Assembly: GCA_036245805.1 (NCBI GenBank)
Contig: BTRK01000003.1
Location: forward strand, 14,114,464-14,178,463
Direction: 5' to 3'
Source: Pristionchus mayeri
Taxonomy: Eukaryota > Nematoda > Chromadorea > Rhabditida > Neodiplogasteridae
DNA: 64,000 nt
Of this stretch, positions 56,138 to 64,000 are shown in pieces; position 1 is the first letter of the stretch, and each line of letters opens with the position of its first letter. The notes under the pieces are model-generated. The model was not told the origin of the DNA. It worked only from the letters and a program-made list of their open reading frames with translations, and did no database searches. Made by a program: the position numbers and the translations under genes.

Positions 56138-57172
56138 GGATTCCTTCTTACTTCGCCAATATGTAGGCCAGGGAAACATACGAAACCAGGGAAACATACG
56201 AGCGTCGATAGAATTTCGATCCGCGTCCGCGCGCGCGGCAGCGCGGATCTTGAAACAAACTACCGTAATCATCAAAAATTTTTCTATCGATTCCAATCAC
56301 TGCGGCGGTAGGGGGAATGGGTCGGCGGGCAAATTCTAAGACTTTTTTACCCCGGGGACTTTTTCGATCAGATTCCATCTAACGCCGTAAATCGATAATT
56401 CCACTTTTCCTTCCGACATTTTTGTACTACCCCGAAAATTTTTCAAGAAACTTACAATTTTTTATTTGTGTTTCCGCATCTATTTATATCGATGCACACT
56501 TGATTACAACGGCGCATTTGAAATCCGCCCCGAAGTTAGCTAACCAGGTCAAAAGATCCCTCGAAACCGGATTATGGTGTAAATAATACTGTAACCGCTT
56601 TTTCCAAATATGCTTAATTCCATCAAAACGAATTATAAACGCCATCTTAGCGATGTATGGACTTCGCTGACGAAGCAAGTGAAAGAAAATAATCGTCACA
56701 TATTGAAATAACGAAATTATGAAAAAGCGGTTACAGTATTATTTACACCATAATCCGGTTTCGAGGGATCTTTTGACCTGGTTAACTAACTTCGGGGCGG
56801 ATTTCAATTGCGCCGTTGCAATCAAGTGTGCATCGATATAAATAGATGCGGAAACACAAATAAAAAATTGTAGGTTTCTTGAAAAATTTTCGGGGAAGTA
56901 TAAAAATGTCGGAAGGAAAAGTGGAATTATCCATTTCCGGCGTAAGATGGAATCTGATCGAAAAATTCCCCAGAGTAAAGTCTTATAATTTGCCCGCCGA
57001 CCCATCCCCCCTACCTCCGCAGTGATTGGAATCAATAGAAAAATTTTTGATGATTACGGTAGTTTGTTTCAAGATCCGCGTTGCCGCGCGCGCGGACGCG
57101 GATCGAAATTCTACCGACGCTCGTATGTTTCCCTTGTCGAGTACTGCATATTGGCGAAGTTAGAAGGAATCC
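56138..57172. mobile_element. foldback element in the tail region of receptor copy 1 (about 1.03 kb)
   Basis: Left end TCGGATTCCTTCTTACTTCG is mirrored by CGAAGTTAGAAGGAATCCGA. Arms include CGCGTCCGCGCGCGCGGCAG with its inverse, and GCGGTTACAGTATTATTTAC with its inverse, centred near 56700. Arms are about 500 bp and around 95 percent alike by eye. Tail exons of the receptor resume directly after it (SNMTTSPEVIEYFQKHTF). Confidence 0.85.
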
Positions 57173-57786
57173 GAAGAAGCAATATGACAACTTCTCCCGA
57201 GGTAATTGAGTACTTTCAGAAACATACATTTCGAGGATTTCAGATTGATCTCGAAACGATATTCCAAATACCTCGACCGGCGTTCACAGTGCAAACCGCG
57301 CGGCTTGAATCGGTAATTAGTGGTTCTTTTGAATTGCGATAACATGAATTTCATATTTTCAGGCAATGAGAAATGATAGCTTTCCAGCTCCGATAGTAAG
57401 TTGCAATTTACGAATCGATTTTTATTGTAGGTTTCCTCATAGTTATCAATTTCAGGGAACCTCGCAAGTTCATGATAGCTTATTCGAAATTCCATCGCTT
57501 GCTCCCTCCGTACAAACGACTTCGGTAGCTCATTCAGCCGGAAATGCAATTGAGGTGAATTTAAGACTTTTTGCTCATGACTTACGAGCACGACATAATA
57601 AATTTTGTGACCGAGATGGGAGTACACTTTCGTTTCAAAACTTTTTGAAATTGCGTGGCGCCACTTCATAACGTCATCAACCATTAGTCATTTATATCGT
57701 ACAATCACAAACTGTTTCAGAGCACATTCCGGCTACGAATGGACTCATTTTCCGAACTTTCTAGTTTTTCGGCCGGCTCCTTCTAA

Positions 57787-58150
57787 ATTTCCGTCGTTTT
57801 GATAACATCCTCTATTCTCGTTATGAAAACATCCTTTGTGCCTAAAGATTGTTCTACTGATAGAAGCTTAATCGAGGAAAACTTGAAACCTTCTCCGACA
57901 TTCCGTGATAAAACCGAGAATTCCAGAAATGCTTGTACGCACTGTCAAAGGGTGATTCAAATGCTGGGCACAGATCGGATCGGTGCCTTTAATCCCTTTG
58001 TATTTCACCAGAGTGATAAGGACGTGATGCCTCGAACCACCGAGCGACACTTTATGTCTAATCCCTCTCGCCTACCCAATCGTATTTTTTGCTTCGAACA
58101 CCATTTTTTTCGCGAAATTTGTCAATTACATTATTTGTTGCTAAATTCAG
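57787..58150. promoter_or_regulatory. short spacer between the tandem receptor copies
   Basis: Only 364 bp separate the stop of copy 1 from the ATG of copy 2, and the ATG follows TTCAG directly. The spacer must hold the copy 1 3' end and the copy 2 5' end; no specific promoter motif can be named. Confidence 0.4.
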
Positions 58151-61100
58151 ATGCTCAAATGCGTTCTTTTCTTTACGGTTTTCGTAATTGTAAATGCTGA
58201 GCGATACACATACGGGTGGACGGCGGGAGGAATCAAGTATACTTGCGAGGGGCTTAAAGGAACGGGTAAGGATGACTTTGCAGGACATTATTCTCTTGAT
58301 CTTTCCCGCTTGGTAGGAAAGATTTCTCCCAGAAAAAAATTCTTCAATGTATAGGTCGAGAAAAGATACCACGTTCTTTTTCGTCTTTCTCGGCGATAGA
58401 ATGAGAGAGTGTGGGGGATTATGCAACGGCGGCATGAAACACGAACTCAGACTCCCAACAGGTGGTCATTATCTCGATTTGGGTGCGGCACGAGGACTGT
58501 CATTATCTTTATTACCTGCTCGTGATTAGGGATGGTTTCGTAAAAAAAAGTGATTCTGTCATTATCACGTATGCTGCCACATTGGTGAGGAGCAAAATAT
58601 AGAAAGTCATCCGACGATTCAATTCAATACATGCCACTGCTGATCAATTGCAATATCATTTTTTTTTGAATCAGTCAAGTTGATCATGTTTAGGTTGGAC
58701 CACATTCGGTTCGCGATGTGTTCACTTCTCCGACAAATTCGTGCCCTGGTTCGAAGCGACGGATATTTGCAAGCGAGAGTGAGTTCATAAATAGTATCGA
58801 AATGGAGGTGATATGATATTTTCCTACTATAAATATAGACGAAGTGAAACGAATTGTACATGAAATATATCCAGTGAGGTAGTTAAATAAACACTACATA
58901 ATTCTTGTACAAATTTATCATTTTTTCCTCGTCAATCAAATTAATTGATACTTCGGTAAGTGCGCGTGATGTGTTGCTACTGAAATTTCCTGAAAAATAC
59001 ATTAAAAAATTCAAATGAAAGTATTTTGCAAGATAAGTGGAGTAGAAATAGACGTAGTTTTCTGTTGCCTTTTCTGACTGAAGCGGCCTGATAAGAGCCA
59101 TTGACTAAGTGTGAAGTAGAGCCCTCTTATCTGTGAGTTTCTGCTCGTTTTGTCTTTACGATAATGCTCGATCACTCTTTGGTCTTTCTCTTTGGTCTTT
59201 TGGTCTTTGGTCACTCTTTGGTATATAATAGGATACACAGGACGAATTCATCGAAACGCTTTTTAAGCGCAAATAAGCTTAATCGCACCATGAAATTTGA
59301 TTAAATGATTTTAAAAAAACTGACCAAATCAGTTGATCGATAATTTCCTCTTTTTTTACATTTTAAAATTGAAGGTACTCTGGATCGATCCCACTTTCTG
59401 AACAGAATTGGCTGGCTCTCCGGGAGATCACTCCTGGCAATCGTCTTGTGTGGACGGGATTGGAGTACGTTGTTCAGTTTTTTTTTGTGGCTAAGACAGT
59501 ATTCCATCTTCCCATTTTGTATCAAATGAAAGTGAAAGTGAAAGCAGAAAAGAAAGAGGATAGTACACAAGCTTTATTGTGAGCAAAAGCGCGCTCTTCC
59601 TTCTATATTTGTCCTTACGAAGCATGCGGTCCCGTGGTGTAGCGGTTAGCACTCAGGACTCTGAATCCTGCGACGGGAGTTCAAATCTCCCCGGGACCTT
59701 CCTCTTTTGCAGATTTTTTTTCATTAATCTGCTCACTCCAGGTCAGATTCGACATCGACATTGCTAGATAATGGAATGCTCACTTCAATTTACACCCCTG
59801 CCTGGTCGGACAATGACCCTGCTAGAAAACCGGAAGGACAATGCGTGGCAATGGGTTTCTTATTCGTTATTTTTTACTGATGTGTGCTTGCCCTACAAAC
59901 ATTACTTGTTTATGTCAAATTCATGAACATTTCACTCTTCTAAAATCGCTTAGAATTGCATTTTTCTGCTCAGAACTGTTCCCTCTCGAGGACAAATCGC
60001 ACGGGTGGACGTACAAATCATGTGATGCCCAGCTCCCCGTTGCATGCGAGACTTTCGCCTGTATTGGAGGTTACAGTTTGCTATTACAATAGCCAAGCGA
60101 TCTTCGATTAGGTCGCTGATTTCCTCACAAGTTGTCAGGACAAATGGAAAATACTTATTTACTCATTTGTGTTTCAAGGCGTTCCATTTCATTGAAGGAA
60201 ACAAATCATTTTCAGATGAGTTTCGCTGCGCGGATAACTCGCAATGCATTCCCAGGCCTTTCGTTGGTCAGTTCGGATCGGGTTGATAAAGCAACAAAAC
60301 ATAATGTTTCAAATATCTTTGCTATGTCACTTGATCTGCACATTTACATATCACAATAACACGTTATTTACAACTTTGAGTTCATACTCAGGTGACGGAG
60401 TGCGGGATTGTCAAGATGGAAGTGACGAACCGTCCAAGAGCTTCCACCATCGCAACTCATCTTCGTTTGTTTACCACTATTTTTCGACTAGCTTGAATAT
60501 TAAACCCTCCCTTGCTCGCATCAACAAAATATCAACATGTATAATTGACTTATGGCTAATGAACCATAATTAGTGAATCACAATTAGTGAATCATAACTA
60601 GCAATAATTGTAGGATTCCCTCAATCCTCGTGGACGAGTGCGCCCTCCACCCGTGCACGCTGCACGGCGTGTGCATCAGGGGAGAGTGCGAGTGCGAGAA
60701 AGGTTAGTTGGAAAAAAGGGAAACACAATTTATGGTTGATAGCATGTAACCGATATTCAATTTATCAAACATCAGATTTTTGAATGGATTGGTCGCGATA
60801 TTAGAATCGATAGTGCAAGTGTGAAAATAGTTTCGTAATAATATAAAATTTAAGTCACTCCTACTCATCATTGTCAGATTATGTCAGACATCCGATTATC
60901 TGAATGAATTGTACAATACTTAGGTTTTTGTTTTAGTTTATTTTAATTGTCTATTATACTTTCCAGGTTGGTACGGCGCGCGCTGCTCACTCTTCGAGTG
61001 TGAGAACGATGCCGAATGCTATGTTAGTATTATCCTTTGAATTAGGACGATGCAGTTTTTTTCAAACGCTGTATTTTCGTCTAAGATTTCTAATTGAGTA

Positions 61101-64000
61101 CACTAGCGTGATACGCTATCCCCTTTCATTTTATCGATGCACAACAATATTAGTATTCGAATACATTGATCATACCAGAACGGTGGCACCTGCCAGGCCG
61201 ATGGCAAGTGTAAATGTCCACCGGGAGTTGATGGAGAGGCTTGCGAGTACGAGGAAAATGTGAGTATTTTAATAACAACATTTCTGACGATTTTAAAATT
61301 TAAGCATTTTGCACTTTATCACAGCATCCGCTCGAAAATATGTTGTGAAACCTGCTATGAGTTACACATTTGATGTCATCATTATTACACTTTATTTGAG
61401 CTTTTTAATGCGCATTCGCAATGAAAATCATGAAGGTGTTTGCAGCACGTCTGCATCGGGTACTGCCAGAACGGCGGTACGTGCAGCCAGGACGCGAATG
61501 GGCAGCCCGTCTGCAAGTGCCTGGATGGATGGGAGGGAGAGCAGTGCGAAACCAGTTAGTTATTCAATTTTAGGCGTTGTCTGGTCGTTGGCATGATTCA
61601 TTGCGCTCGAAAATTTAGATAATGTTCATATGTTCAGCAACATTCCTAAATGCTAAAACAATTGCAGAGAAGGAATTTTTGCTATCGATGGCGAATCTCT
61701 TAGTGAACGAGCAGCATTCCATCCAGTCCATCGTGCAATTTCCCTCTGCGAAAGAGTAGGTTTTCAAGGTTCACCGTCTATCACTAGAGTTACCTTATTA
61801 GAAAAAAAGTTGTATATTTTTCAGATATGTTTCACGTGTACTATGTACATGGCCTATATAGCATACATGAAACATATCTGAAAATGATACAAAAAATTCC
61901 AACAAGGGAGCCGTACTCATTACACAAAATATTTCTTCCCGTCGAATATTGCTTGGTGTGTCTTCAAGATCTCCAAATTTTTGATTGATCTTTCATTCAT
62001 TCACGTATTCATTGCAATTCCGAGGGAATTTTGATTATTTTCCAGTGAGATTGTGCAAGAAACGAATTTCTATTGATGGGGTCTGATCGGGTGGAAGTAG
62101 GTAACAGCTGTCGTCGTAACTGCGTGGTTTAGTTCGGAATATCGTTGTTATTTTCAGGTTCTCTTTTTGCGGATGGGTGAAGCCGTGGGCAAATGGCAGT
62201 GAGAACAAGAATATCATCACCGTGAGCTTTAATAGATAAACATCCTAAGCATAAAAATACTTGTTGTTCGAGATGCTTGGCGATCGGACAACTATCACAA
62301 TGACTACTCAAGGCCTGGAAATTCGGAGTGCGCAGATAACCGCATTTGTGGTTCTCTTCGAATTCAAAGACTATCAGTGGAACCAGGTTTAATGGAAATT
62401 CAATTCTGAAATTTTCGTCCGTTTCAGTTCTGCGTGTTGTGCAAGGAGCTGGTTTGCGACATGTACAGCAACGGATCACTTACGTGTACGAATCCGATTG
62501 TATTTATCATATACATCATAATTAAGTAAGTGGCCTATACTGTCCGATTTCAGCTTTTGTGGACAAGGAAGATGAGGCTCAGGGTGATACGTACTACGCC
62601 GCTGTGCTAGCGCCCACTGAGGCAGAATACAACGAACGGATCAACGGGTATCTGAATCAAATCGAGGTGACGTCATATGAAGCATGGTTTATACTAGAGT
62701 TCTAAATTCTGATGATCACATTCTAATTTAAATACTAGAAGGTGTTGAATTGCGAAATTGGGAAGGAAACCAAAATAACATAGTATCGTTTCTTGACCAG
62801 AACTATGTTTCAACAATTGAGATAGCTCTCTCTTCAAGTAGCGTGCTCTCTCACTCGTTGCCTGTGCGTCAGGGTCAATTTTAATGCTTTAATAGAACCA
62901 TATCTCAATTCCGCATAGAGATTTCAAATTCGGAATTTCGAAAATGGGTTGCGGTTTACGATTGTCTCGAAACTGCGTTGTCAGTTTGTCCTGGCTAGTA
63001 TTGCTGATAGTCCCGCTTTAAGGATGATTCAGGTATATTCTGAACTCGATCCAAGCCAACCTGCGCACTTCTATAGCAATTGCACCGATTACGTAAATAA
63101 CTTGAACACGGCAAGTAAGTCCTGAAATATATTAATCACATACGTGACAATACCGAGTTACACACGTATTTATGATCTTATCAGGCACTCTCGTGCACTG
63201 GTCGCAGTTTTTAAATGCTTTTCCCGATGAGGATAAGTCGGAGCCCGGTCAATGCGACAGCATCAAAGTCCCCGATGATCCCGATAATCCTGATGACGCA
63301 AACTCGAGCACTTCTCCTCCTCCCGACATAAATCCTGGTAAAAACAATTAGAAAAGTCTGTCAGAAATTTTTGATATGCATTTCTTTACTCGTGGAAAGT
63401 GTGTTTACAAAACAAATAATTGCAGATCGGCATTCGCCCGTGGCAACATTCTGTCCAGAGTACATGTACACTATCAGCAAGGTGATTTTGCCGATATTAT
63501 CAGATTGCAAAAGTATATCTCTTAGACTCGATTGACTACAATCACATGGGACGATCCCGAGTGGAGCTATCAAGACGAAATCGTATCTGTCGATTCGAAT
63601 TTCAAGAGCGGCGATGTATTTTACTGGTGCGAACCTACTGCTTTTTGTTGGTACTAGATTGCTAAATATACAATAAACTGAAAGGGTTTTTGTCTGGGGC
63701 GTTCGTTTCGAGCGGGATTTTGGTAATATGTCCCCATCCGGAATACAAGGTCAGCAGACGAAAAAGATTCCAGAAATTTCCAGAAGAAAAATTTTTACGA
63801 CCAAAAAATGGTTGTCTGTTTGTCCGTCTGTCCACAGTATCCCATAGTGGCGTTGGGTCAGATGGTGTGTCAGACTCATGATTTCATCAGAAGATCGAAA
63901 CAAAACGTCAATACCGTACTACTACCGTACCTGAAAGCTCCCGTAACCCGTGGCGGTGGGTCAGCCGCTGGGTCAGATTCATGATTTCGTCTGCGGATGG
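58151..64000 (+). CDS. modular receptor copy 2: CTLD-LDLa-EGF-HYR, continues past the window
   Basis: Exons 58151-58265 (signal peptide MLKCVLFFTVFVIVNA), 58694-58778, 59375-59464, 59742-59854 and 59974-60069 make a long-form C-type lectin domain (GWTTFGSRCVHF; WLALREITPGNRLVWTGL; AWSDNDPARKPEGQCVAMG; GWTYKSCDAQLPVACETF). LDLa is split over 60216-60266 (CADNSQCIPRPF) and 60392 onward (GVRDCQDGSDEP, the Ca-binding DGSDE). EGF modules follow: CALHPCTLHGVCIRGECECE (about 60640-60703), YGARCSLFECENDAEC, GGTCQADGKCKCPPG (about 61190) and CQNGGTCSQDANGQPVCKCL (about 61460-61550). An uncharacterised extracellular block comes next (61670-63340; acidic, DPDNPDDANSSTSPPPDINP), then HYR (TTITWDDPEWSYQDE; FKSGDVFYW at 63617-63626). 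No stop or frame break was seen in exons I could join, but the EGF junctions are not all resolved. Exon lengths 115, 90, 96 and 51 nt equal those of copy 1. By analogy it ends with Cys repeats and a transmembrane segment. Cell-surface recognition is the inferred role. Confidence 0.82.
59628..59699 (+). tRNA. tRNA-Gln (anticodon CTG)
   Basis: A 72-nt gene in an intron of receptor copy 2, same strand. Acceptor stem GGTCCCG pairs with CGGGACC, discriminator T. The anticodon arm is CAGGA-CTCTGAA-TCCTG with anticodon CTG, and the T arm is GGGAG-TTCAAAT-CTCCC. A- and B-box positions are normal and there is no intron. It decodes CAG. Confidence 0.96.

Larger units (their letters stand above)
48792..57786 (+). 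pseudogene. modular receptor copy 1: CTLD-LDLa-HYR-CCP-GCC2/3-TM, disrupted
   Basis: Exons seen: 48792-48906 (signal peptide MLAWLLLLHILERVES), 48963-49044, 49301-49390, about 49433-49543 and 49596-49691 (C-type lectin domain, ending RGWTYRPCYDTLQIACETFA), 49752-49802 (half an LDLa repeat, CSDNSQCIPREF), 49839-49873, 49919-50019 and 50088-50213 (HYR domain, VVEWPEP to GRCGFDIFV), 50407 onward (CCP-like, VTCNDP then PGPQFYTCDL), 52354-52499, GCC2/GCC3-type Cys repeats from about 53710 to 55310 (CDKCPDGYTTILPGASSEND; CEPGYYTNFENKDTCFPC), a transmembrane exon ending 55622 (WWIIVVIVLGVIAAIVIAAV), and tail exons to TAA 57784-57786. In-frame stops: TGA 50477-50479 and TAA 53801-53803. A 1.7-kb foldback splits the CCP exon and another splits the tail. 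The LDLa exon joins HYR directly, skipping the EGF block of copy 2. Confidence 0.82.

Noticed and set aside
57799..58200. 133-aa frame before receptor copy 2 as a separate gene
   Set aside because: It overlaps the signal-peptide exon of copy 2 in another frame and shows no domain. The copy 1 stop lies just before it.

Overview
This is a eukaryotic window, almost certainly from a nematode. Splice acceptors are of the TTTCAG type, most introns are 40-60 nt, and genes are cut into many small exons. The recognisable genes (TDP-43/tdp-1 type, carboxylesterases, C-type-lectin receptors, THAP and C2H2 genes) fit a free-living nematode. A diplogastrid-like species is my guess only. There are no bacterial operons, CRISPR arrays or phage genes, and I found no defence-type system.

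Layout. 1.7-5.1 kb: a carboxylesterase gene (+) with one in-frame stop; a tiny secreted, probably GPI-anchored protein is nested in its intron on the opposite strand. 5.8-7.1 kb: a LINE reverse-transcriptase fragment cut by a mariner-like non-autonomous element. 7.3-10 kb: a duplicated promoter-like block, an rps-18 pseudogene and two rps-2 exon copies. 10.1-13.3 kb (-): a 13-exon THAP/DDE transposase-like gene. 13.5-17.9 kb (-): a LINE endonuclease fragment lying against a C2H2 zinc-finger gene, which overlaps a small 94-aa gene in another frame. 19.5-21.9 kb (+): a LARGE-type glycosyltransferase with one nonsense codon. 22-27.4 kb: decayed tandem duplications. 27.5-31.5 kb: a nested foldback element. 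32.7-37.4 kb (-): a complete 9-exon TDP-43 orthologue (383 aa) with an intact mariner in intron 1 and a second, damaged mariner copy upstream. 40-43.4 kb: a second nested foldback. 43.9-48.1 kb (+): another carboxylesterase, broken by a foldback in an exon and carrying Cys in place of the nucleophile Ser. 48.8-57.8 kb and 58.2-64 kb (+): two tandem paralogues of a large modular receptor (signal peptide, C-type lectin domain, LDLa, EGF modules, HYR, CCP, GCC2/GCC3 cysteine repeats, transmembrane segment, cytoplasmic tail). The upstream copy is a decaying pseudogene with an internal exon deletion. The downstream copy looks intact as far as the window shows and hosts a tRNA-Gln gene in an intron.

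Theme. Genes and mobile elements are tightly interleaved. Long palindromic elements (1-4 kb, often nested inside each other) have landed at least twice directly in exons. hAT-like MITEs with 8-bp target duplications carry a TGACGTCA motif, and a short hairpin family recurs across the window. The genes do not form one pathway. Two carboxylesterases and two receptor paralogues show birth-and-death evolution of environment-facing families beside one conserved housekeeping gene (tdp-1).
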